Positions 1-5,699 of a stretch of 5,717 bases of DNA are shown one piece after another; position 1 is the stretch's first letter; each line of letters starts with the position of its first letter. Location: positions 1 through 5,717 of the forward strand of contig ONTN01000147.1 of NCBI GenBank assembly GCA_900320765.1. The letters run 5' to 3'. The DNA comes from an uncultured Eubacteriales bacterium. GTDB lineage: Bacteria; Bacillota; Clostridia; Oscillospirales; Oscillospiraceae. The notes under the pieces are model-generated. The model made no database searches. It worked only from the letters and a program-made list of their open reading frames with translations, and was not told the origin of the DNA. The position numbers were made by a program, and so were the translations under genes.

Positions 1-2
1 AT

Positions 3-890
3 CAGGAAGTCCAGGGAACGTTCCCGACCCATGAGGGTCTGAAGCTGAAAGTGAACCCCGACGGCACCTTTCCGCCGTTTCCGGGCGGCACCGTGGTGTT
101 CCGTCCGGACAGAACCTGCCTGCAGGTGGTCCTGCAGATGCAGCGGGTGCTGTACCACCATCTGAACGGCTCCGGCATGCTGGCTGCGCCTCTTCCGGCG
201 TCCACGATCCACATGACGCTGCATGACCTGATCAGCCCCGAAACGGCTTCAGGATCAGCAGAAGAATATGAGCAGGAAGTTGAGAACAGCCTCCGGGATG
301 CCGCTGAAATTGTGGAAGATATCCGAAAGCAGTATGCCGGGAAAACCATTGCCATGACGGCGGACCGGATCGTGAATATGGTCTCCAAATCGCTGGTGCT
401 TCTGCTCCGTCCCCGGACAGAGGAGGACGGGGAACTGCTGGAAGCACTGTATCACCGGTTCGACTGTATCCGGCCTCTTTCCTATCCCCTGACGCCGCAT
501 ATCACCCTGGCGTACTATCAGCCGGGCCTGCTGGACGGGGATCTGCTGGCAGAGGGCATCGATCTTGCGGGAACCCGGCCCGGGGAAAGCCCGGTCTTTA
601 CGTTTTATCCGGAAGCGCTGACGGTGCAGCGTTTCCACGACATGCAGCACTATCGGGATATCCCGGAGCGCATCTGCTTCTGCTGCGACGGCGGCCTGAA
701 CCGCAGCGTCCTGGCGGCGAATATCCTGAACCATCTGGCCGGGGAGAGAAACCTGCCGGTGACCGGAGAAGCCAGGGCGGCCTATGCGGACACACAGGGT
801 ATGCCGGTTTCGGACGAAGTCTGGAAGACACTGGAAGACCATGGCCTGTGTCCGGACCGGGAACATGCACATGCCCGGTACCTTGAAAAC
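3..890 (+). other. N-terminal half: 2H phosphoesterase (DUF1868-like) fused to LMW-PTP-like phosphatase, truncated at both ends
   Basis: Seen: two H-x-T-x motifs, HMTL at residues 54-57 and HITL at 150-153 (counted from GTG at nt 51), about 95 residues apart, as expected for the twin catalytic histidines of 2H phosphoesterases. The beginning reads NPDGTFPPFPGGTVV, like the NPDG...PFPGNT start of DUF1868 proteins. The block ends near residue 202 with a typical final strand, FHDMQHYRDI. Next comes CDGGLNRS, a C-x5-R-S loop with Cys212 and Arg218, then a helix NRSVLAANILNHLA and a G-M-P...LEDHGL...HARYL stretch matching the order of landmarks in low-molecular-weight tyrosine phosphatases. The loop departs from the usual C-x-G-N-x-C-R-S. 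The C-terminal Asp-Pro catalytic loop of that family is absent because the sequence changes identity at about nt 880-903. Known: 2H enzymes open 2',3'-cyclic or ADP-ribose cyclic phosphates. The real substrate here is unknown. Confidence 0.7.
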
Positions 891-2048
891 AGGGAAGCAT
901 CCTGGTTCACCGCCTTTGCCGAGGCGCATAAGGCCGGGAACACCGACGATCCCTACTATGATTTCTATACCTACATAGGCTTATCCGACACCGCCCCCGC
1001 GGGCAGAGCCTTTGCCGCACTTGCGGGAACGGGTATCAAGTATGAGTGCAACTTCTCCGGCGATATGCCCGAGCTCAACTACGACAACCCCGCCGTCCGT
1101 CAGGCCGTCCTCGATGTCGCCAAGTATTACCTCGATCTCGGAGTCGACGGCTTCCGCTTCGACGCCGCGAAATACGTCTATTATGGCGAGCAGGACAAGA
1201 ACGCTGAATTCTGGAAGTGGTATATGGACGAGCTCCGCGCCTATAAGCCCGGCATCTACGCAGTAGCCGAGGTCTGGGACTCCGACGCGATAACCGACCA
1301 GTATTATCCCGCTCTCAACTGCTTCAACTTCACTCTCTCCCAGACGAGCGGTCTCATTGCCGACTGCGCTAAGGCTGGCAGAGTCACCACCCTCACGAAC
1401 TACGTTGACAAGTATCTCCACAACGTCGCTGGTCTTAACCCCGACGCGACGATAGTCACCTTCATAACGAACCACGACTGCGACAGAGCGGCCGGCTTCC
1501 TCTCCACCGAGAAGTTCACTATGCAGCTTGCCGCTAATATCTACATCCTCGGCCCCGGCTCCCCCTTCATCTACTACGGGGAAGAGCTCGGAATGAAGGG
1601 AAGCCGCGGCGGCTCGAACACCGATGCGAACAGGCGTCTCGCCATGCTCTGGGGCGACGGCGACACCGTCAAGGACCCCGTCGGCTCGACCTACGAGACC
1701 TCCGCCCAGACTCATGAGACGGCGATGCGCCAGAGAGCGGACGCGGACAGCCTCTATTCCTACTATAAAAAGCTCATAATGATAAGGAAGGCGAATCCCG
1801 AGATCGCCCGCGGCGAGTACAAGGCTCTTGCCTTTACGGGGACGAACGTCGGAGGCTTTACCTCCACGCTCGACGGAAAGACGGTCGCCGTTATCCATAA
1901 CACCACGACGAGCCCCTATACCGTCGATCTCTCCACGCTGACCGACGTTGACTTCACAATCGTCGCCGCCTATATCGGCCAGGGCGACGCCACGCTGAAC
2001 GGGACTGAGCTCACGATAGCCGCGAAGACGAGCTGCGTTCTCAGATAA
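3..2048 (+). CDS. Chimeric ORF: 2H phosphoesterase / LMW-PTP-like N-terminus joined to truncated GH13 alpha-amylase (5' partial)
   Basis: The frame is open from the window edge (nt 3) to TAA at 2046-2048, so the true start lies upstream. The first in-frame start-like codon, GTG at 51, has no visible ribosome site and falls inside the conserved beginning of the 2H domain. Residue numbers here count from that GTG. Residues 1-200 look like a DUF1868/LigT-type 2H phosphoesterase, about 207-280 like a low-molecular-weight tyrosine phosphatase, and about 284-665 like an alpha-amylase lacking its N-terminal third. The two halves belong to unrelated families and differ sharply in codon choice (Leu CTG 26/33 before, 2/28 after). 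The phosphatase domain lacks its end and the amylase lacks its beginning, so neither should be fully functional. I favour an assembly chimera; a genuine recombination that happened to keep the frame is possible. The separate halves are described in their own entries. Confidence 0.8.
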   Translation, partial: QEVQGTFPTHEGLKLKVNPDGTFPPFPGGTVVFRPDRTCLQVVLQMQRVLYHHLNGSGMLAAPLPASTIHMTLHDLISPETASGSAEEYEQEVENSLRDAAEIVEDIRKQYAGKTIAMTADRIVNMVSKSLVLLLRPRTEEDGELLEALYHRFDCIRPLSYPLTPHITLAYYQPGLLDGDLLAEGIDLAGTRPGESPVFTFYPEALTVQRFHDMQHYRDIPERICFCCDGGLNRSVLAANILNHLAGERNLPVTGEARAAYADTQGMPVSDEVWKTLEDHGLCPDREHAHARYLENREASWFTAFAEAHKAGNTDDPYYDFYTYIGLSDTAPAGRAFAALAGTGIKYECNFSGDMPELNYDNPAVRQAVLDVAKYYLDLGVDGFRFDAAKYVYYGEQDKNAEFWKWYMDELRAYKPGIYAVAEVWDSDAITDQYYPALNCFNFTLSQTSGLIADCAKAGRVTTLTNYVDKYLHNVAGLNPDATIVTFITNHDCDRAAGFLSTEKFTMQLAANIYILGPGSPFIYYGEELGMKGSRGGSNTDANRRLAMLWGDGDTVKDPVGSTYETSAQTHETAMRQRADADSLYSYYKKLIMIRKANPEIARGEYKALAFTGTNVGGFTSTLDGKTVAVIHNTTTSPYTVDLSTLTDVDFTIVAAYIGQGDATLNGTELTIAAKTSCVLR
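900..2048 (+). other. C-terminal half: GH13 alpha-amylase fragment lacking its N-terminal third
   Basis: This part carries the later GH13 landmarks in order (residues from GTG at nt 51). WFTAF...YYDFYTY at 285-308 is the segment that normally follows region I. DMPELNYDNPAVR is at 338-350. Region II GFRFDAAK has the nucleophile Asp371, region III AVAEVW the acid/base Glu407, and region IV TNHDCDR the stabiliser Asp476. GSPFIYYGEELGM lies at 503-515. Residues from about 586 form a beta-rich domain C that ends normally. Missing are region I (D-x-V-x-N-H), the first barrel strands, and any signal peptide or lipobox, so location in the cell cannot be told. An intact relative would hydrolyse alpha-1,4-glucan or maltodextrin. 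Codon use (CTC, GAG, CGC/AGA) agrees with the HAD gene 12 bases downstream, so this half, not the N-terminal one, belongs with the rest of the window. Confidence 0.85.
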
Positions 2049-2053
2049 GGGGG
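2048..2053 (+). promoter_or_regulatory. Ribosome binding site of the HAD hydrolase gene
   Basis: AGGGGG overlaps the last base of the amylase stop codon and sits 7 bases before the GTG at 2061. This supports the GTG start and suggests that amylase and HAD gene are translated from one transcript. Confidence 0.6.
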
Positions 2054-2060
2054 CTTCCGC

Positions 2061-2831
2061 GTGAAAAAAGTCGATAACTATATATTTGATTTCTACGGAA
2101 CCCTCGTCGATATCTGGACCGACGAGCACGAGCAGAGGCTTTGGTACGAGATGGCGGCCTACTACTCGGTCTACGGCAGGGATTACGCGCCCGCCGCCTT
2201 TGAGGACAGGTACTGGTCCTACGTCCGCGAGGCGGAGGCGAAGCTCGCAGATGAGAGAGGCTACCTCTATCCGGAAATCGACCTCACCGACGTATTCCTG
2301 AGGCTCTACCGCGAGGCGCCGAGAACGCACGAGACGTTTATGCAGATCTCCGAGGACAGGCTTGGCGAATGGATTGCCGGAGCGGCGAACATATTCCGCA
2401 TAATCTCAAGAAAGCGCCTCGGCCCCTTCCCGAGCACGATACCGACCCTGCAGAGGCTGAAGGACGAGGGCAAAAAGCTCTGGCTCCTCTCGAACGCTCA
2501 GAAGGTCTTTACCATGCCCGAGATCGAGGCGACCGGGCTTGCCGGCTTCTTCGACAAGATGTACATCTCCTCCGATTATCAGATGAGAAAGCCGCAGCGC
2601 GAGTTTATGCAGCGCCTGCTGCGCGAGCAGAACATCGACCCGAAAAACGCAGTTATGATCGGAAACGACTTCTCGACCGATATGAAGATAGCCGCCGATA
2701 CCGGAGTTGCGGGTATCTTCCTCAACACGGATAAGCACACCGCCGACGAGATGATAAGAGGCAAGGCGAGCCTTTACCCCGCCGAGATCGAGCTTATCCC
2801 CTCCGGCGACATAGCCGAGATACTGATGTGA
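2061..2831 (+). CDS. HAD-superfamily hydrolase (DxY motif I)
   Basis: A 256-residue soluble protein with all four HAD motifs. Motif I is FDFYGTLVD with the nucleophile Asp10. Motif II is LLSNAQ with Ser144. Motif III is Lys177 in the MRKPQREF segment. Motif IV is GNDFSTD with Asp203 and Asp207. A helical cap, roughly residues 18-110, sits between motifs I and II (type C1 arrangement). Position +2 of motif I is Tyr12 rather than the Asp that serves as acid/base in most HAD phosphatases. A D-x-Y-G-T arrangement is known from L-2-haloacid dehalogenases, but it also occurs in uncharacterised clostridial HAD proteins, so substrate and even reaction type stay open. The start is GTG with a good ribosome site. 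The gene follows the amylase stop by 12 bases, suggesting co-transcription and perhaps a role in sugar phosphate metabolism, but that link is inference. Transcription probably ends at the hairpin at 2986-3025. Confidence 0.85.
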   Translation: MKKVDNYIFDFYGTLVDIWTDEHEQRLWYEMAAYYSVYGRDYAPAAFEDRYWSYVREAEAKLADERGYLYPEIDLTDVFLRLYREAPRTHETFMQISEDRLGEWIAGAANIFRIISRKRLGPFPSTIPTLQRLKDEGKKLWLLSNAQKVFTMPEIEATGLAGFFDKMYISSDYQMRKPQREFMQRLLREQNIDPKNAVMIGNDFSTDMKIAADTGVAGIFLNTDKHTADEMIRGKASLYPAEIELIPSGDIAEILM

Positions 2832-2847
2832 CGGTGAACAAGGCTTA

Positions 2848-2975
2848 CCCTTAGGGGAAGCTGTCAGCGAAGCTGACTGATGAGGTGGCCGTCGCGAAGC
2901 GGCGGTTGAGCAGTTTAATACGACCTCATCCACCGCTGACGCGGTCCCCCTTCCCCGAAGGGGAAGGCTTTAGGG
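2848..2975. repeat. Imperfect inverted-repeat element (MITE-like / palindromic intergenic repeat)
   Basis: The element fills the gap between two convergent genes. Three blocks recur in both arms in the same order: GGGGAAG (2854-2860), GTCAGC (2863-2868) and GATGAGGT (2879-2886) on the left, with exact reverse complements at 2950-2956, 2935-2940 and 2923-2930 on the right. Four local hairpins are also visible: 2863-2877 (6-bp stem, GAA loop), 2889-2905 (7-bp stem with one G-T pair, GAA loop), 2932-2945 (5-bp stem) and 2949-2967 (8-bp stem, GAA loop). The ends CCCTTA and TTAGGG are near inverted copies, and AAGGCTT occurs at 2840-2846 and again at 2964-2970. From memory, similar GGGGAAG...TGATGAGGTGG elements are abundant between genes of gut Clostridia. 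No protein is encoded here; it may be a non-autonomous mobile element or a structured 3' RNA element. Confidence 0.7.
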
Positions 2976-2985
2976 CAAAACAATA

Positions 2986-3025
2986 CCGGCGCGGCCGATT
3001 TTTTATCGGTCGCGCCGGGTTTTTT
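2986..3025 (+). terminator. Rho-independent terminator, probably bidirectional
   Basis: A 13-bp GC-rich stem (2986-2998 with 3006-3018, one G-T pair) with a T-rich loop is followed by a run of six T at 3020-3025. It closes the amylase/HAD transcript. On the minus strand the same hairpin follows the stop of the glycosyltransferase (TGA, 3027-3025) directly, with a weaker T-rich tail (TATTGTTTT), so it probably stops both convergent transcripts. Confidence 0.85.
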
Positions 3026-3582
3026 CATTTTTCCGAAACCTTTATACTTCTGTATGCCTTGTCGGCACGCTTTACTATCTCAGTCCAGCTTATCGGGATC
3101 GTCTCCTTCGCCCGCTCGCCCACCTTGCCTCTTTCGGGATCTGCAAGTATCTGGCCGAGCCTTGCCGCCATGCTCTCGGCGTCGTTCTCCGCAAGGTAGC
3201 CGTTCTCCCCGTCTGTCACGGGCTCGGCCGCGTTCGCCCCCTTGGAAAGAAGCGCCGGCGTTCCGGCCTGAGCCGCCTCTCTCAGAACGAGTGGGGCGTT
3301 ATCGTACACCGACGGGAAGAAGAAGAGGTCAGCCGAGTAGTAGAGACCCCACAAAAGATCGCGGTCGCCAATCTCGCCGACGAATTTCACTCTGTCGGAA
3401 AGTCCGAGCTTCTCGGAATACTCCCTTATCTCCGCCCCGTTATATCCGCCTCCGGCGATAACGGCGTCGAACTCCTCGCCCCTCTCCTTCGCGAGCTTAA
3501 GGGCGTCGAGGATAACGCGGAGATTTTTCTGCCAGATGAGCTGTCCGACAAATAAAATGAGCGGCCTGCCTTCCTTCAGCAT
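3025..3582 (-). CDS. GT4 glycosyltransferase C-terminal domain (3' portion of the frameshifted flippase-GT gene)
   Basis: This 185-residue frame is the nucleotide-sugar-binding half of the GT4 domain of the gene upstream, not an independent enzyme. It holds LILFVGQLIWQKN at residues 8-20, typical of the first strand of the second Rossmann fold. It also has FDAVIAGGGYNG, VKFVGEI, and FFPSVYDNAPLVLREA, where Asp94 and Glu102 form the D/E-x7-E donor-binding motif, followed by NGYL. It has no acceptor domain. Its sense coding extends upstream of the ATG at 3582 to at least nt 3603 (AAARREF), as expected if the same protein was read through. An AGGGAG lies 3 bases before the ATG, so weak separate initiation cannot be excluded. 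Joining the parts gives a 730-residue protein. Stop TGA at 3027-3025 sits inside the T-run of the shared terminator. Confidence 0.85.
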   Translation of the reverse strand: MLKEGRPLILFVGQLIWQKNLRVILDALKLAKERGEEFDAVIAGGGYNGAEIREYSEKLGLSDRVKFVGEIGDRDLLWGLYYSADLFFFPSVYDNAPLVLREAAQAGTPALLSKGANAAEPVTDGENGYLAENDAESMAARLGQILADPERGKVGERAKETIPISWTEIVKRADKAYRSIKVSEK

Positions 3583-5218
3583 AAACTCCCTGCGCGCCGC
3601 GGCACCTGTCCTCGGGAGCCGGGTCGGAGCCGTTCTCCATTATCCTGATCGCCCCGTGGAAGCCGTAGGATCTCAGGGTGTCGGACGTGGACTCGCTGCA
3701 GGCCCAAACCTCGTCCACCTGGGAGAAGAAGTCGGTAACGTAGTTCTTTACGACGTTCGCGCAGAATTTGGAATGTGTCACGTTATATGCGTCGTCGTAA
3801 AACTTCGAGTGGAAGGTCGCGACGACGGGCACCTTGAGCTTCTTGCCGAGCTTTATCGCCATTTTTCCGAGGCCGAAGGGCGAATGAGCGTGGATAACGT
3901 TTACCCCCTCGGTGCGGAGCTTATCCACAAGCCCGCTCGGGATAAAAGGAAGCCCGACGTAGAACGAGAAATTCATAAGCTTGAGCGACGGAGTCCTCAC
4001 GACCTCATAGCCTCTGTCGTCAACGTATCCCTCTTCCATCTTTGGCACAACGGCGAGGCTGTAGTTGCCCTCTCCTCTAAGCCCCTTAGCGTAGGCGTCC
4101 ACCGTGCGGACGACGCCGTCCACCGAGGGGTAGTGGATATCGTTGAAGAGGGCGACGTTCAGTCTGCCCTTCTGCGGCACGCTCTTTTTCGGCTTTGTAA
4201 ATCTCACCTTCTGGAGCATCAGCACGATGATGCCGCAGAGGAGCCAGGAATAATATACGAAGCCGCGCCAAACGAGCATAGCCCAAAACGGACTTCCGCC
4301 CTCAAGCGAGGAAAATGCGATATAGAAATAGCTCTCGGCCGCTCCGGCGTTGCCCGGAGTGGGAACTATCGTTATCGCCGCATAGATATAGACAACGGTC
4401 GAAAAAACCGTCCACCAGTCCGCGTCGCCGCCGAAGGCGAGGAGCACGAAATAGGGTATGCTCATTATCGCAAGCTGATAGAGTACCGAGATAAAGAGCA
4501 GCTTCATAAAGAAGTGCGGCCTTGAGTTCAGGCTCTTGAGGCTGACGACGTACTCGTCGAGGGCGGAATATACCGAGGCCTCTGTCTTCTTGGCGTCCTT
4601 CAAGAGGTGGAGCTTACCTAAAAGTCTCGTCCCGCCGCCGACGATCTTTTTAAAGAAGTTCGGAGCTACGGCGAAGAGCACTATCGCGACCGGAACGAGC
4701 ATATACGTGAACATACCGACGTAGGCGCTGCCCTTAATGAGAGCGTTGTCGGAGAGAACCGATCTGTTCGTTATGAAAACGACGGCGGCGATAATAACAA
4801 AGGCAAACTGCTGGGTAAGAAAGCCGACTATCGGGAGAGCTCCCGCCGTGCCGGGGCTTACGCCGCGCTTTTTCAGATAGACCATCTGGAAGGGCTGGCC
4901 GCCCGCTCCGAAGGGGGTCACGTTATCGTAATACTTTCCGAGAATCGCGACCTCGAGGGCTCCGCGCTTGTCGTCCTTTCCCTCAAGGCTCATCAGCATC
5001 TTCCGGTACTTCAGATACTCCATATACACGGCCGCGCAGAAAGCCGTAAAGGCCAGGAGAAGACCGCCCAGCCTGATATCCGCGAGCGATATCTTCTGAA
5101 CGTTTGCGTTGTCCTGACCGAATTCCTGTGATGCTATGACGGCAATGATTATTAAGTTTATGAGAATGGTGACAGCCATCGTGAGAAAGCTGCGCTTATC
5201 CCTTTTCTTCTCTTCCAC
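3497..5218 (-). CDS. Flippase (LPG synthase TM-like) + GT4 glycosyltransferase fusion, 5' portion before a frameshift
   Basis: Residues 1-340 form a membrane domain of the MprF/UPF0104 flippase type (LPG_synthase_TM). About seven hydrophobic segments are visible (near 12-30, 47-68, 125-150, 165-185, 236-262, 268-290, 312-336). The family signatures YYDNVTPFGAGGQP (96-109) and PTPGNAGAAE (286-295) are present. From residue 351 a GT4 glycosyltransferase starts: NVALFNDIHYPSVDGVVRT is the usual N-terminal acceptor-side strand and loop, HAHSPFGLGKMA (443-454) and ATFHSKF (467-473) follow. After Arg538 the frame leaves the family, and residues 539-573 are nonsense to the stop at 3497. Start is GTG at 5218, with GGGAG 7 bases upstream, 19 bases after the ruvX stop, so the two genes look like one operon. 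The intact protein probably glycosylates a membrane lipid at the inner face (diacylglycerol-glucosyltransferase-like) and may flip the product. The domains are clear; the lipid and sugar are not known. Confidence 0.85.
   Translation of the reverse strand: MEEKKRDKRSFLTMAVTILINLIIIAVIASQEFGQDNANVQKISLADIRLGGLLLAFTAFCAAVYMEYLKYRKMLMSLEGKDDKRGALEVAILGKYYDNVTPFGAGGQPFQMVYLKKRGVSPGTAGALPIVGFLTQQFAFVIIAAVVFITNRSVLSDNALIKGSAYVGMFTYMLVPVAIVLFAVAPNFFKKIVGGGTRLLGKLHLLKDAKKTEASVYSALDEYVVSLKSLNSRPHFFMKLLFISVLYQLAIMSIPYFVLLAFGGDADWWTVFSTVVYIYAAITIVPTPGNAGAAESYFYIAFSSLEGGSPFWAMLVWRGFVYYSWLLCGIIVLMLQKVRFTKPKKSVPQKGRLNVALFNDIHYPSVDGVVRTVDAYAKGLRGEGNYSLAVVPKMEEGYVDDRGYEVVRTPSLKLMNFSFYVGLPFIPSGLVDKLRTEGVNVIHAHSPFGLGKMAIKLGKKLKVPVVATFHSKFYDDAYNVTHSKFCANVVKNYVTDFFSQVDEVWACSESTSDTLRSYGFHGAIRIMENGSDPAPEDRCRGAQGVYAEGRQAAHFICRTAHLAEKSPRYPRRP
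3600..3610 (-). other. Apparent +1 frameshift (extra base near 3604)
   Basis: Minus-strand reading up to codon 538 (AGG, 3607-3605) gives NGSDPAPEDR, a normal GT4 stretch. Dropping the next base (A at 3604 on the plus strand) gives AAARREFMLKEGRPLILFVGQ, which continues the fold. There is no homopolymer and no stop codon at the shift point, so this looks like a single-base insertion or sequencing/assembly error, or a real recent inactivation. Confidence 0.8.
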
Positions 5219-5225
5219 CTTAAGT

Positions 5226-5230
5226 CTCCC
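5226..5230 (-). promoter_or_regulatory. Ribosome binding site of the flippase-GT gene
   Basis: GGGAG on the minus strand, 7 bases ahead of the GTG at 5218 and inside the 19-base gap after ruvX. It decides the choice of the GTG start. Confidence 0.6.
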
Positions 5231-5237
5231 GTCTTTT

Positions 5238-5657
5238 TTACATAATGCCCCGATTTTTGTTGAGGTAGCCCTCTAAAATAAGCGTTGCCGCCACGGCGTC
5301 GACTATCTGCTTGCGTCTTTTCCCGTGTCTTCCGTTCTCGCTTATTATCCTGTGCGCGTCCACCGTAGTGCGTCTCTCGTCCCACATAACCGGCTCAAGG
5401 CCGGCGCGCTCTTTTATAAGCTCGCGCAGCTCAAGGCTCTTCTCAGCCCTCGGCCCGGCGGAGCCGTCCATATTGAGGGGGTAGCCGAGCACTATTGTAC
5501 TAACGCCCCGCTCCTTTGCCTCGGCGGCTATCCTGTCCGCAAGGCGCTCTGAGTTCCAGTCGTCGATGACGAAGGCCTCGCCCGCAATCGTTCCGGTAAG
5601 GTCGGACAGGGCAATACCCGTGTGCCTGTCGCCGTAGTCTATAGCCATTATCCTCAA
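5238..5657 (-). CDS. ruvX: Holliday junction resolvase-like protein RuvX (YqgF)
   Basis: A 139-residue protein of the usual YqgF/RuvX length. It shows the RNase H-like fold motifs in order: DYGDRHTGIALSD at residues 7-19 with the first metal-ligand Asp7, VLGYPLNMDGSAGPRAE (about 56-72) including the family's G-x-P-x-N/L-x-G loop, WDERRTTVDAHR (about 92-103), and KQIVDAVAATLIL near the C-terminus with the last acidic ligand. Known for the family: a cytoplasmic putative resolvase, also linked to 16S rRNA 5'-end maturation. The start is TTG at 5657, chosen because AAAGGAGG lies 9 bases upstream and because the family begins M-R-I-x-x-x-D-Y-G; ATG at 5648 would drop the first three residues and sit 18 bases from that site. 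It is the first gene of a minus-strand unit with the flippase-glycosyltransferase. The usual neighbours alaS and ireB would lie outside the window, if present. Confidence 0.95.
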   Translation of the reverse strand: MRIMAIDYGDRHTGIALSDLTGTIAGEAFVIDDWNSERLADRIAAEAKERGVSTIVLGYPLNMDGSAGPRAEKSLELRELIKERAGLEPVMWDERRTTVDAHRIISENGRHGKRRKQIVDAVAATLILEGYLNKNRGIM

Positions 5658-5666
5658 ATCGCCCGT

Positions 5667-5674
5667 CCTCCTTT
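5667..5674 (-). promoter_or_regulatory. Ribosome binding site of ruvX
   Basis: AAAGGAGG on the minus strand is nearly a perfect anti-16S match, 9 bases ahead of the TTG at 5657. It favours TTG over the ATG nine bases further in. Confidence 0.8.
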
Positions 5675-5693
5675 CACAGACTGTATCTATATT

Positions 5694-5699
5694 ATTATA
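5694..5699 (-). promoter_or_regulatory. Candidate sigma-A -10 element upstream of ruvX
   Basis: A consensus TATAAT on the minus strand in an AT-rich stretch lies about 20 bases ahead of the ruvX ribosome site. With a 17-base spacer the -35 hexamer would begin at nt 5717 and run out of the window, so the promoter cannot be confirmed. It would start transcription near 5687 and drive ruvX and the flippase-glycosyltransferase. Confidence 0.45.

Noticed and set aside
51..53. GTG at 51 as the true start of the first gene
   Set aside because: The frame is open to the window edge, the upstream residues (EVQGTFPTHEGLKLK) run into the expected beginning of the DUF1868-like domain, and no Shine-Dalgarno precedes the GTG.
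255..929. Minus-strand open frame of 224 codons opposite the 2H/phosphatase segment
   Set aside because: It is antisense to the H-x-T-x and C-x5-R motifs, with biased composition and no fold signature.
981..2330. Long minus-strand open frame (449 codons) opposite the amylase and HAD genes
   Set aside because: It overlaps the GH13 and HAD genes with all their motifs, shows no recognisable domain, and is explained by codon bias of the GC-rich sense strand.
2848..2975. CRISPR array or tandem repeat
   Set aside because: The similar units are inverted and hairpin-forming, with no regular spacing and no spacers.
2885..3199. Plus-strand open frame running through the repeat and terminator
   Set aside because: It crosses the inverted repeat, the terminator hairpin and the antisense of the glycosyltransferase end; it has no ribosome site.
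3597..3615. Programmed +1 ribosomal frameshift in the glycosyltransferase
   Set aside because: There is no stop codon or slippery run at the shift point. A GAGGACAGG purine stretch precedes it, but AGG is a common arginine codon in this window, so no stalling is expected.
3536..4525. Plus-strand open frame of 329 codons opposite the flippase-glycosyltransferase gene
   Set aside because: It is antisense to clear GT4 and flippase motifs, has no recognisable domain, and its length follows from codon bias.
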